Positions 54,082-63,927 of a stretch of DNA of 64,000 nucleotides are shown here, piece after piece. The stretch lies in NCBI RefSeq assembly GCF_000379765.1, contig NZ_KB903432.1, positions 124,427-188,426 of the forward strand, written 5' to 3'. Both the position numbers and the translations under genes were made by a program. This DNA is from Flexithrix dorotheae DSM 6795 (GTDB lineage: Bacteria; Bacteroidota; Bacteroidia; Cytophagales; Flammeovirgaceae). The first letter of the stretch is position 1. Every line of letters begins with the position of its first letter. The notes under the pieces were generated by a model. That model was not told where the DNA came from. It was given only the letters and a program-made list of their open reading frames with translations, and searched no databases.

Positions 54082-56385
54082 ATGATAAAAAATCTTCCCC
54101 TATATCTAATTTACTTGTTTATGCTATTTTGCTGGAGTTGTACCGGGACCAAAAAGCTTCAGGAAGGGGAATTTCTTTTAACTAAAAATGATTTAAAGGT
54201 TGAAACATCCGAAAAAATTAAAAATCAAATTACCCTTGAAGGAGAGCTGAGAGCGATTATTGAACCCAAACCCAATTTTAGTATATTGGGAATGAGACCT
54301 GGTATATGGTTTTATAACCTTATCGGAAATACCCCAAAAAAGAAAGGTTTAAAACACTTTATTAAACATAAACTAGGTTCTCCACCCGTTTTGCTCGAAA
54401 ATGCAGATTCGGAAAAAGTAGCTGAAAATTTAAAAAGCCACCTGATAAATAATGGATTTTTTAAACCCAAAGTGGATTTTTCTATTTCGCAGAAAAAGAA
54501 AAAAGCAGCTATAACTTATAAGGTAGGCATTTCTTCCCCTTATACCATTAGTAATATTCATTTTCCAAAAGGGAATTCACCTGTAGTGGAGATGATTGCC
54601 CAATCCCGGGAAATGAGCCTGCTGGAAAAAGGGCAGCCTTATAATTATGAAATACTGGAAAAGGAACTGGAGCGGATTAGTGATTTTTTAAGAGAAAAAG
54701 GCTACTTCTATTTTAATCCTAATTTTCTCATGTTCAAAGTGGACAGTACGCTGGGAGATAAAAAAGTCAACTTTTTTCTGGAAATAAAACCGGACCTCCC
54801 GGAAAATGCCCAGCAGGCATTTGAAATTGCTGATGTGGTGGTTTATGCAGAATACTACGTAAATGATGAAAAGGCGGAATTTAAAAACGATACCACTGAG
54901 ATTGGTGGTTTTACATATATTTCCAAAGAAGGGCTCTTTAAACCTCAGGCAATTCTGGATAATATATTTATTCGCTCAGGATCACTTTACAACAGGGCTT
55001 TCCATCGCCTTACCATCAATAAACTGATGGACCTGGGTGTGTTTAATTTTGTGGATGTCCTTTTTACCCCTGTAGAGGATAAACCTAATTCTTTGCAAGC
55101 GGTGATTTACATGATTCCCATGCAGAAAAAAGCTATAATGGTGGAGGCAGAAATGGTTTCAAAATCCAATAGTTTTGCCGGTCCGGGGTTTAATTTCAGT
55201 TGGCAAAACAGGAACTTATTAAAAGGGGCAGAACGCTTTGATATTAAACTCAATACGAGTTTTGAAACACAATTTGGGGTGGAAAATTCAGGCATCAATT
55301 CTACCGGAGTGGATGTAAGTACGGGCATTTCCTTTCCTAAATTTTTTATTCCCTTCAAAATAAAAGGACTGGAGAAAAAATCCTCTCCTGAGACCAGAGT
55401 CAGGCTGGGTTATTCCTTGCTCAATCGGACCAATTTGTTTACCATGAATTCCTTTAATGCTACTTTCGGATATTCCTGGAGAGAAGGGCTTACGCGTTAT
55501 CACGAATTAAATCCAATTTCTGCCAACATTTTACAATTGTCGAATACCACAGCAGAATTTGATTCTTTATTGCAGGAAAACCCGTTTTTAAGAAGAACTT
55601 ATGAAGAACAATACATTTTTGGCACCAATTATACCTTCGGATATAGCAATCAGTTCGGTAGAAACACAGGCACTTCTTTTTCCTTTGAAGGAAAAATTGA
55701 TGTGGCGGGCAACCTTTTTTATTTAATACAATCCATCACGCAGGATTTCCAGCCAAGTCTTGAGAATCCCTATACTATTTTTGGTTTGCCATATTCCCAG
55801 TTCGTAAAGCTAAGCATCGACCCCAAATATTATTTTAGGGTGAAAGAAAAAAACCGATTGGTTACCCGATTATTTCTGGGCTATGGACACCCATATGGCA
55901 ATTCCCTTTCACTGCCTTATGTAAAGCAGTTTTATGCCGGAGGAAATAATAGTATCAGGGCCTTTAGAGCTCGGAGTGTAGGACCGGGTAGTTATTTTGC
56001 TACTGTTGAACAACGGGAAAACCTGGATCAGACCGGTGATATTAAAATAGAAACCAATGTTGAATACCGATTTGACATGGTGGGGATCTTAAAGGGAGCC
56101 TTATTCGTTGATGCAGGGAATATCTGGCTTTATAATGAAGATCCCAACAGGCCCGGGGCAAATTTTAGGGCCAAAGAGTTTTTGTCAGAGTTTTCTATGG
56201 GAGCAGGCGTGGGATTCAGGTTCGATTTCTCCTTGTTTATTCTCCGTTTTGATTTTGCCTTTCCATTAAGAATTCCCTACCTGCCCAAAGAAGAAAGATG
56301 GGTAATTGATAAAGTCAATTTTTTTAATAGCGATTGGAGAAATGATCATTTGGTGCTAAATGTGGCCATCGGTTATCCATTTTAA
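54082..56385 (+). CDS. tamL: TamL-type lipid-anchored BamA/TamA family protein (copy 2)
   Basis: This 767-residue Omp85-family protein has a lipoprotein signal (Cys20, after FCWS), POTRA-like domains over about 25-330 and a C-terminal barrel ending VAIGYPF. It is clearly paralogous to copy 1: both contain ALFVDAGNIWL, EDPNRPG, AFPLRIP and ERWVID in the same order near the end. The ATG at 54082 is preferred over a TTG at 54073 because it gives a clean lipoprotein signal. It follows tamB on the same strand with an 18-base gap. Confidence 0.9.
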   Translation: MIKNLPLYLIYLFMLFCWSCTGTKKLQEGEFLLTKNDLKVETSEKIKNQITLEGELRAIIEPKPNFSILGMRPGIWFYNLIGNTPKKKGLKHFIKHKLGSPPVLLENADSEKVAENLKSHLINNGFFKPKVDFSISQKKKKAAITYKVGISSPYTISNIHFPKGNSPVVEMIAQSREMSLLEKGQPYNYEILEKELERISDFLREKGYFYFNPNFLMFKVDSTLGDKKVNFFLEIKPDLPENAQQAFEIADVVVYAEYYVNDEKAEFKNDTTEIGGFTYISKEGLFKPQAILDNIFIRSGSLYNRAFHRLTINKLMDLGVFNFVDVLFTPVEDKPNSLQAVIYMIPMQKKAIMVEAEMVSKSNSFAGPGFNFSWQNRNLLKGAERFDIKLNTSFETQFGVENSGINSTGVDVSTGISFPKFFIPFKIKGLEKKSSPETRVRLGYSLLNRTNLFTMNSFNATFGYSWREGLTRYHELNPISANILQLSNTTAEFDSLLQENPFLRRTYEEQYIFGTNYTFGYSNQFGRNTGTSFSFEGKIDVAGNLFYLIQSITQDFQPSLENPYTIFGLPYSQFVKLSIDPKYYFRVKEKNRLVTRLFLGYGHPYGNSLSLPYVKQFYAGGNNSIRAFRARSVGPGSYFATVEQRENLDQTGDIKIETNVEYRFDMVGILKGALFVDAGNIWLYNEDPNRPGANFRAKEFLSEFSMGAGVGFRFDFSLFILRFDFAFPLRIPYLPKEERWVIDKVNFFNSDWRNDHLVLNVAIGYPF

Positions 56386-56526
56386 AACCGAAAATACCCC
56401 TTTTTCAGTATTTACATTGATTAGAATCGAATTTTGGTTGAAAATAAAACTATTTATTTGGACATAAACTAAATACATAGTAGTTTTCAATTCTTTTCCA
56501 CCAGAGGAGAAGATTTTATTAGCTTT

Positions 56527-57273
56527 ATGATGTCTTCTAAATTAAATTTTTTTACGAATTACGCCCGACTTTTTGCATTGGTAATGGTTGTTATTTCCAT
56601 TACATCTTTTGCCAGTAATGCTCAGGTAATTTCCTCTATCGAAGACATCAATGCCCAAAGAAAGGCCTCCATATACAATAAAACGGATGATTTTAATATA
56701 GGAAATTTTCTAAATGGAAGGGTTTACCCAATGAAATATATTGGGGTAGCCAATTCTCAATTTGTTTTTGGAGATTATCTGTTGAAAGGAGATATTGTTT
56801 ATGATGGGGTTGAATTTAAGAACAGACTAATTCAGTATGATACTTATAAACAACTCATTGTAATGGAGGTAAACCATGGCGAATCCAGATTTATTCTTAG
56901 CCTGGATAGGGATAAAGTGAGTGAGATGATAATAGATGGAAGGAGATTTATTTCCTATGAGGATAGTGTCCTGGAAAAGAATATTTATGAAATTCCTTAT
57001 GATGGAATTCAGGCAAAGGCATTGATATACAGAACCAGAACTCAGTCAAGGGTTGGTTCATCAGCAAGAGTCTATTACGAATTGGATCCCGTAAACAGGT
57101 ACTATGTGGTTAACCAATATGGTACTTTTCGGATCAATGGTAAAAAGGACATGATCAAAGCATTCGGTGAAGAAAAAAAGATGAAAGATATTATTAAGCG
57201 AAATAAATTGAAATTCGGAAAGAATACGATTTATGGAGGAATGGTAAAGGCTTTATCTCTTTACGAAGACTAA
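56527..57273 (+). CDS. Secreted protein of unknown function
   Basis: This 248-residue protein has a long signal peptide ending near NAQ (about residue 33). The mature part is predicted mixed alpha/beta, with a Lys/Arg-rich C-terminal region (MKDIIKRNKLKFGK), and no motif I recognise. It lies between tamL copy 2 (141-base gap) and a TonB receptor gene (122-base gap) on the same strand. It may be periplasmic or surface exposed. A short hydrophobic N-terminal segment precedes the signal core, and two ATGs lie in tandem at 56527. Confidence 0.65.
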   Translation: MMSSKLNFFTNYARLFALVMVVISITSFASNAQVISSIEDINAQRKASIYNKTDDFNIGNFLNGRVYPMKYIGVANSQFVFGDYLLKGDIVYDGVEFKNRLIQYDTYKQLIVMEVNHGESRFILSLDRDKVSEMIIDGRRFISYEDSVLEKNIYEIPYDGIQAKALIYRTRTQSRVGSSARVYYELDPVNRYYVVNQYGTFRINGKKDMIKAFGEEKKMKDIIKRNKLKFGKNTIYGGMVKALSLYED

Positions 57274-57395
57274 AGCCCTGCTGCTTTTTATAATTACTAT
57301 CAGAGAAACAAAATAACTAACAATTGGTATTGAGCTTTGTGCGATAGCTCAAAATGTAAACAAAGCAAACTGAAACGTTTTATATTGAAGATGAA

Positions 57396-60164
57396 ATGCG
57401 CCACATTCTTTTAACCACCCTAATTTTTATATGTGGTGTTTCCATTGGAAATGCCCAGGATTTTTCTTTGAGCGGTAATTACGCTAATGCGCTGTTCAAA
57501 GATGTTGTCAGTGAGGTTGAAGCCCTCAATCCACCCTTAAAATTCTATTACAAAGCGGAATGGGATAGCATACCGGTATCTCTTGTATTAGATGAAGTTT
57601 CCTTACAAAATTTTCTGGATGCCCTTACAAAAAGTACATCCCTCAATTTCTATGTACATAATCGGTCTAGTGTAATCGTCACGAATGATTTTGAAATAAA
57701 ACCGGAGTTGCCCTTCTATTTTTTCAAAGGCCAGGGGGTACAGCAGGAGGAAGGAGATGATTATTATTCCATCCTGGAAGGCCTAAGAGATGCGGATAAA
57801 AATATGGCGCAGGAAACTCTGGAAACAAAACTTTTTGAGATTGGGCGGATGGCAGACCGGTATAAAGGAAATGAAGCAACTATAGAAGGATATATAAAAG
57901 ATATAACCACCGGTGAGCCATTAGTCGGAGCATCTGTTTTTCTGAAAAAACCGGTTATGGGTGTAGTAACCGATCCTTTTGGTTATTTTTCTTTCACTTT
58001 ACCCAAAGGAAAACATGAACTATTTGTTAATTCAGTGGGAATGAAGCCTACAAAACGGCAAATTCAGGTATATGGAGATGGAAAACTGGATGTGGAGATG
58101 GAAAGTGAGATTCTTGCACTTAAAGAAGTAGAAGTAACAGGGGAAAGGGATAATGTGGACCAATTACAGACGGGTGTAGCCAAATTGAGCATGAAAAATA
58201 TCAAGCAAATTCCCACAGTTTTGGGAGAGGCTGATATTATGAAAATTGCTCTTACTTTGCCGGGAGTTCAAACTGTAGGGGAAGGGGCTTCAGGGTTTAA
58301 TGTAAGAGGGGGTGGAACGGATCAAAACCTTATCCTGATTAATGATGTCCCCATTTATAATACCAATCACCTGTTCGGTTTCTTTTCAGCCTTTAATCCC
58401 GAAGTAATTTCCAGTGCTAATCTGTATAAAAGTGGTATTCAGGCCAATTACGGAGGCAGGATTTCTTCAGTATTCGATGTGGCTCTGAGAGATGGAAATA
58501 AAAGGGATTTTTCTATAAAAGGTGGAATAAGTCCAATCACCGGGAAAGTGACCATTGAAGGACCATTAAAGAAAGATACCAGTTCCTTTGTATTAGGAGT
58601 CAGAAGCACATATTCCGATTATATTTTTTCGCTGTTGGATGACCCGAATTTGAGAAATAGTCAGGCTTCATTTTCCGATTTTATTACCAAGTTTAATTTT
58701 AAACTGGATGAGAAAAATACCCTCGTTTTTTCAGGTTATCACAGCCGTGATAATTTCAGGTTAAATTCTGATTCAGTATATCAGTATTTCAATAGCAATG
58801 CTTCGGTTCAATGGCGACATAATTTTAATAACAAACTTTATTTACTTACTTCAGCTTCCTATGCCAATTATTCCTATAATCTCAGCGCAGATGAAATTCC
58901 GGTAAATGCTTTTGAATTGGATTATGAGATTAACCATACCAATTTTAAATCGGAAATAAATTATTTTCCCAATTCTAAAAATAACTTGAGAATGGGCATT
59001 ACCTCCACCTGGTACAATCTTAACCCAGGAGAGGGGAGGGCTCTGGGTGATTCTTCTCTGATAACGGATGTTTTACTGGATAGAGAAAACGGACTCGAAA
59101 GTGCCATTTATTTTGGGAATGAATTTGAGGTAAATCCCAGGCTGAGTTTATATGCAGGGATCAGGCTTTCTATGTTCAATTTAATTGGGCCGGGTAAGTC
59201 TTATGTCTATCAGCCGGGAAGTCCTAAAGAACCTGAATTTATTACCGATACCCTTCATTATTCTAATGGGCAAATTATAAAAACTTATGGTGGCCCTGAA
59301 TACCGTTTTTCCGCCAGACAAAAATTAAGGGATGATCTTTCTGTGAAATTTAGTTATGACCGAACCCGCCAGTACATTCATATGCTGTCAAACAGTGTTT
59401 CTATTTCTCCCACTGATACCTGGAGATTGAGCAATACGTATATTCGTCCGCAAATTGGAGATCAGATTTCGGCCGGACTTTACAAAACTGTATTTGGAAA
59501 AGGGATTGAGATTTCTTTAGAAGGATATTATAAAAAAATTCGGAATGTGTTAGAATATAAAGACGGAGCTAATTTGCTACTGAATGAAGTACTGGAAACA
59601 GATGTGATCAACTCTGAAGGCAGGGCTTATGGAGTAGAATTCATGATAAAAAGGGATATTGGAAAAGTAAGTGGCTGGATGAGTTATACATATGCCAGAT
59701 CGCTTGTGAAAGCCAATGGTGAATTTCCGGTGGAGCAAATTAATCAGGGAGATTATTATCCCTCTAATTTTGATAAACCACACAATCTGGTCATAATTTC
59801 TAATTATAAATTTAACCGAAGAGTTAATTTATCCCTGAATATCAATTACAGCACTGGTAGGCCTGCTACTTTCCCGGCTTCAAAATATACATTTAATAAT
59901 CAACCTGTATTATTATATACCGAAAGAAATCAGTACAGAATTCCCGATTATTTCCGGATGGATTTGGCAGTAAACTTTGAAGGAAATCACAAAGTGAAAA
60001 AGAGAGTCCATGGTTCATGGTCCTTTTCTGTTTATAACCTGACAGGCAGATCAAATGCCTATTCGGTTTATTTCCTAAGTGAAGGAGGAGAAATTAATGG
60101 TTACCAGTTGTCTGTTTTCGCCAACCCAATCCCCACCATCACCTATAATTTCCATTACCGGTAA
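57396..60164 (+). CDS. TonB-dependent receptor with STN and CarboxypepD_reg domains
   Basis: This 922-residue outer-membrane receptor has a signal peptide ending NAQ (about residue 21), an STN-like domain (about 22-95), a carboxypeptidase-regulatory-like domain (about 162-245, EGYIKDITTGEPLVGASVFL), a plug (about 255-370, with VRGGGTDQNLILINDVPIYN) and a barrel. An STN domain usually implies signalling through a FecR-type anti-sigma factor and ECF sigma factor; none is in the window. It starts a trio with DUF4249 and MG2-type proteins, a conserved arrangement in Bacteroidota thought to take up peptides or other unknown ligands. Confidence 0.9.
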   Translation: MRHILLTTLIFICGVSIGNAQDFSLSGNYANALFKDVVSEVEALNPPLKFYYKAEWDSIPVSLVLDEVSLQNFLDALTKSTSLNFYVHNRSSVIVTNDFEIKPELPFYFFKGQGVQQEEGDDYYSILEGLRDADKNMAQETLETKLFEIGRMADRYKGNEATIEGYIKDITTGEPLVGASVFLKKPVMGVVTDPFGYFSFTLPKGKHELFVNSVGMKPTKRQIQVYGDGKLDVEMESEILALKEVEVTGERDNVDQLQTGVAKLSMKNIKQIPTVLGEADIMKIALTLPGVQTVGEGASGFNVRGGGTDQNLILINDVPIYNTNHLFGFFSAFNPEVISSANLYKSGIQANYGGRISSVFDVALRDGNKRDFSIKGGISPITGKVTIEGPLKKDTSSFVLGVRSTYSDYIFSLLDDPNLRNSQASFSDFITKFNFKLDEKNTLVFSGYHSRDNFRLNSDSVYQYFNSNASVQWRHNFNNKLYLLTSASYANYSYNLSADEIPVNAFELDYEINHTNFKSEINYFPNSKNNLRMGITSTWYNLNPGEGRALGDSSLITDVLLDRENGLESAIYFGNEFEVNPRLSLYAGIRLSMFNLIGPGKSYVYQPGSPKEPEFITDTLHYSNGQIIKTYGGPEYRFSARQKLRDDLSVKFSYDRTRQYIHMLSNSVSISPTDTWRLSNTYIRPQIGDQISAGLYKTVFGKGIEISLEGYYKKIRNVLEYKDGANLLLNEVLETDVINSEGRAYGVEFMIKRDIGKVSGWMSYTYARSLVKANGEFPVEQINQGDYYPSNFDKPHNLVIISNYKFNRRVNLSLNINYSTGRPATFPASKYTFNNQPVLLYTERNQYRIPDYFRMDLAVNFEGNHKVKKRVHGSWSFSVYNLTGRSNAYSVYFLSEGGEINGYQLSVFANPIPTITYNFHYR

Positions 60165-60193
60165 TTCATGATTAACTTTTAATTTCAATTAAA

Positions 60194-61372
60194 GTGAAAA
60201 GATTTATAATTTATATCAGCATAATCACGGTGGTTGGATTTTACGCCTGCGTGGAACCATTTCACCCGATTTTACAGGATTCTGCTTCTGAGATTCTGGT
60301 GGTTGAAGGTTTAATTACTAATGAGGAAGGCCCCTATAGAGTGATTTTTTCCAAAAGCACTAATTTGGAAACTCAGGGAATTGCCTACGTTTCGGGGATA
60401 GAAGTTTCAATTGAAGAAGAAAACGGGAACCAGTTTGCATTAACTGAAGTGGAAACAGGAATTTTTGAAACCAATGCGGCTGAATTTAAAGGTACTTCTG
60501 GAAAAAGTTACCGGCTGAATTTTTACTATAACGAAGAACAATATCAATCAGATTGGGAAACTTTAGAGGCCTCTCCGGAAATTGACAGTATATATTACAG
60601 GAAGGAAATACAAGAAACAACGGATAAGGATGTCAATATTCCTGGTATTCAGTTTTATATAGATACGCATGGAGAGGTAGATGATCCCCGGTATTATCGG
60701 TGGGAATGGGAAGAAGCCTGGGAAATTGGGGTGAATTATCCTGCACTTTATGAATACCTTGGTAATGATGAAACCAGGCTTTGGGAGCAACCTAAAAACC
60801 TTTGTTATCAGGATGACATTTCTCAAACCATAAATATAAATACTACTCAAAACCTTTCCGAAAATGTCATTTCACAGCATAAAATTCCATTTGTAAGCAA
60901 TGACTTTGAAAGGCTCTCCAGAAAATACAGCCTTTTGGTGAGACAATATGCTATGGAAGAAGAGGAATATTTGTTTTGGAAAAACCTTCAGGAATCGAAT
61001 GAGGCTTTAGGAAGTTTGTATGACAGGCAACCTGCCAGGGTAATTGGGAATATAAAAAATTTAACCAATCCCGGGACGCCTGTTTTAGGATATTTTTCAG
61101 CTAATGGAGTGATTTCCCAAAGACTTTTTGTACCAAGAAGAGATGTGCCTCATGGAATTGTATCCTCAATGAGATGTGAGTTGGATACAATTATGAAAAG
61201 TCCTATTTCGGATGATGAGGTATTTGAAGCTATAGGTTTTGGACAGATCTTCTGGGAATTTCTCTATTCTGAAACCGGACCTGGTGTGGCTGGCTACCTT
61301 ATGAGTATACCTCAGTGTTCGGATTGCGAAGCGAAAGGAGGTTATTTAGAAAAACCAGATTTTTGGGAATGA
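60194..61372 (+). CDS. DUF4249 lipoprotein
   Basis: This 392-residue protein has a lipoprotein signal (FYAC, Cys19) and the DUF4249 layout: an N-terminal immunoglobulin-like region (ILVVEGLITNEEGPYRVIFSKS) and a C-terminal region with Cys pairs (CSDCEAKGG near the end). It starts with GTG at 60194; an in-frame TAA at 60173 rules out an upstream ATG, and the signal peptide begins exactly there. DUF4249 proteins accompany TonB receptors with MG2-type proteins and are presumed surface or periplasmic partners of the receptor. The receptor gene ends 29 bases upstream. Confidence 0.85.
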   Translation: MKRFIIYISIITVVGFYACVEPFHPILQDSASEILVVEGLITNEEGPYRVIFSKSTNLETQGIAYVSGIEVSIEEENGNQFALTEVETGIFETNAAEFKGTSGKSYRLNFYYNEEQYQSDWETLEASPEIDSIYYRKEIQETTDKDVNIPGIQFYIDTHGEVDDPRYYRWEWEEAWEIGVNYPALYEYLGNDETRLWEQPKNLCYQDDISQTININTTQNLSENVISQHKIPFVSNDFERLSRKYSLLVRQYAMEEEEYLFWKNLQESNEALGSLYDRQPARVIGNIKNLTNPGTPVLGYFSANGVISQRLFVPRRDVPHGIVSSMRCELDTIMKSPISDDEVFEAIGFGQIFWEFLYSETGPGVAGYLMSIPQCSDCEAKGGYLEKPDFWE

Positions 61373-61407
61373 TTTTGTTTCCCTTTTGAGGCTTACTTAA
61401 AGTAAAA

Positions 61408-63822
61408 ATGAAAAAAACAGACTTAATAATATTAAAAATACAAGCGCTTCTTGCAATTGTACTTTCCGGGCTATTGCTTGGTGCGAACACTGCCTTGGCC
61501 CAGTCACCCGGTACAATAGATGAATTAATCGATAAATTTGAGAACGGGGTATCCGGGGTTTTTCAGGAAAAAGTTTTTATCCATACGGATAAACCACTAT
61601 ACATGACAGGTGAAACGATGTGGATGAAAGCCTACTGCGTAGATGCCACTACCCATTTCCCTTCTGATTATTCAAAGGTTTTAAATATTGAGATTCTGGA
61701 TAGTGAGGGAAAAGCTCTGAAACAAACCAGAATTCAATTGAAAGAGGGGATGGGAAAAGGACAATTCTTAATTACACCCGATTTGGGTTCGGGCCCTTAC
61801 CAATTGCGTGCATATACTTCATGGATGCGGAACTTCGATGCGGATTTTTACTACACCAAAAGCTTTTCTATTGTAAATCCTCCGGTGGCCTTGAAGGAAA
61901 TCACTTCCCGGAAAAAAAGTAATGAAATATTGATCGATTTTTTTCCAGAGGGGGGATATCTGGTAGAAGGTTTGGAAAGTAAAATTGGCGTGAAAGCCAC
62001 TGATGGATATGGTAATGGAAAAACTATTACGGGATTTGTACTGGATGATTCTCTGAATATTGTTACTCAGTTTAGCACTTCAGCTTTAGGATTCTCTACA
62101 TTTAATTTTAAACCGGGAAATGGACAAAATTATACTGTAGTCCTGGATACTTCCCGATCTTCCGCAGAGAAATATGCCCTTCCAAAACCACAGTTATCTG
62201 GGTATGTAATGGCTGCAAAACTCCAGGATTCACAGTTAACCCTGGATGTAAAAACCTCTGGAATTGCGGATAACCAAATGTATTTAGTGATTCATTCCAG
62301 GGGATTGCTGCTAAAGGCCGATCAGCTGACAAATGTAAAAGGAAGTTTTCCCATGTCAATAAGCACAAAAAATTTCCCGGAGGGCATTCTCACTATAACC
62401 CTGCTCAATGGCCGGTTCCAGCCCATTTGTGAAAGACTGGTTTTTAATTATGACGGAGGTTCCGAACCGCTTCAACTTGCTACCGATAAAGATATTTATG
62501 CCCATCGGGAAAAGGTGAAATTAAATTTACAGTTGGATACAGAACAGCTCCAGGCTAACAAAGGAGCTTTGTCGATAGCCGTTTACAGGCATTTGGATGA
62601 GGAAATAAAAAATAGTGATAATATTATTTCCAGTTTGTTGTTTACCTCGGATTTGAAAGGGGATATTCAAAATCCTGAATATTATTGTGAGGATATCCAG
62701 GAGAAAAAAGAGGCGATAAACCTATTACTAATGACTCAGGGCTGGAGGCGTTTTAATTGGGATAATCTATTTGATAGTCAGGAGTTCGAAGTTAAATTTC
62801 CACCCGAATTACGTGCTCCAATTATTAGTGGAAAAATTAAGGACCCAAACCCGAATCAGACCAATTTCACGGGGTTTTATGGTAAGTCATCTACGCTTTC
62901 CCCACTTATTGTCAATGATGACGGTACATTTCATCAGGAAATTCCCTTCAGAATAACCAATAGCGAAGATATTTTTTTCTGGAGAGAAGGTGATACTTTA
63001 CAGGTGGATGACATTGACTTAATTTCTTCATTTGATGAGGTTATTCCGGAAGGTTTTTACCTGAAAAATAATATTAAAGAAACATTTAAAGAGGCTCTAG
63101 AGCAGGCAAATGCCAACATCCAGATTTCCCAAATCTACCTGGATGAGACGAAAATTAGTGGAGTAAATGGAAATGGTAAAATTAATATTTTACCATTTTA
63201 TGGCGAGCCTGAAAAGCAATATTACCTGGATAGATACACGCGTTTTGAGGACATGAACGATTTATTTATTGAGTATATAAGAGCTGTACTTGTCAGAAAA
63301 AGAAAAAAGGAAAGTAATTTCTATGTAGTAAAAGCGGAAGGCACCTTTCTTTCTCCTGCACTTGCTTTGCTTGATGGGATTCCTATTGAAGATCATGACT
63401 ATATTCTAACCTTGAGTCCACTAAAAATCGAAAAAATTGATGTAGTGGACAAAACCTATTCTCTGGGAGAAGAAAAATATGAAGGCGTGATCAATTTTAT
63501 TTCTTACAATGGTGATTTGGGAGGTATTCCCATGCCGGAAAACATTGCAGAAAAAGTATATACAGGTTTGCAATCACCCCGAATTTTCTATAGCCCCGAC
63601 TATGAGATCTCTGAAAATAAACATACCCCTGATTTCAGGAATCTGTTATACTGGAATCCTGAGGTGATTATAGGAAAATCAGGAGAAGTTAATCTGGAAT
63701 TCTTCACCGCTGATGATATCGGAAACTATAAAGTGGAGGTAAATGGAATAACGGCCAATGGCCAGCCTTTTTACCAGACCCTGGAATTTTCAGTTGGAGA
63801 AAAACTGGCTGCCGATAAGTAA
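61408..63822 (+). CDS. MG2-domain (alpha-2-macroglobulin-like) secreted protein with plug-like tail
   Basis: This 804-residue protein has a signal peptide ending ALAQ (about residue 32), an MG2-type macroglobulin domain (about 50-155, with VFIHTDKPLYMTGETMWMKAY), further beta domains, and near residues 645-680 a segment (LALLDGIPIEDHDYILTLSPLKIEKIDVV) that looks like a TonB plug fragment. No thioester motif (CGEQ) is visible, so it is unlikely to be a protease trap. It follows DUF4249 by 35 bases and probably forms a unit with the receptor. Confidence 0.85.
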   Translation: MKKTDLIILKIQALLAIVLSGLLLGANTALAQSPGTIDELIDKFENGVSGVFQEKVFIHTDKPLYMTGETMWMKAYCVDATTHFPSDYSKVLNIEILDSEGKALKQTRIQLKEGMGKGQFLITPDLGSGPYQLRAYTSWMRNFDADFYYTKSFSIVNPPVALKEITSRKKSNEILIDFFPEGGYLVEGLESKIGVKATDGYGNGKTITGFVLDDSLNIVTQFSTSALGFSTFNFKPGNGQNYTVVLDTSRSSAEKYALPKPQLSGYVMAAKLQDSQLTLDVKTSGIADNQMYLVIHSRGLLLKADQLTNVKGSFPMSISTKNFPEGILTITLLNGRFQPICERLVFNYDGGSEPLQLATDKDIYAHREKVKLNLQLDTEQLQANKGALSIAVYRHLDEEIKNSDNIISSLLFTSDLKGDIQNPEYYCEDIQEKKEAINLLLMTQGWRRFNWDNLFDSQEFEVKFPPELRAPIISGKIKDPNPNQTNFTGFYGKSSTLSPLIVNDDGTFHQEIPFRITNSEDIFFWREGDTLQVDDIDLISSFDEVIPEGFYLKNNIKETFKEALEQANANIQISQIYLDETKISGVNGNGKINILPFYGEPEKQYYLDRYTRFEDMNDLFIEYIRAVLVRKRKKESNFYVVKAEGTFLSPALALLDGIPIEDHDYILTLSPLKIEKIDVVDKTYSLGEEKYEGVINFISYNGDLGGIPMPENIAEKVYTGLQSPRIFYSPDYEISENKHTPDFRNLLYWNPEVIIGKSGEVNLEFFTADDIGNYKVEVNGITANGQPFYQTLEFSVGEKLAADK

Positions 63823-63927
63823 AGAAACATAAAATTTGTTTTCACTCACCTTTATTTTACCCAGGACGATGTGTTTTGGAAAAGAATAGCATCACTTCGC
63901 CAGGCAATGAAGTAAACCAGGGAAGTT

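Noticed and set aside
61408-63822. Thioester-containing alpha-2-macroglobulin protease inhibitor
   Set aside because: No CGEQ thioester motif is visible and the length is only about half of typical bacterial A2M.
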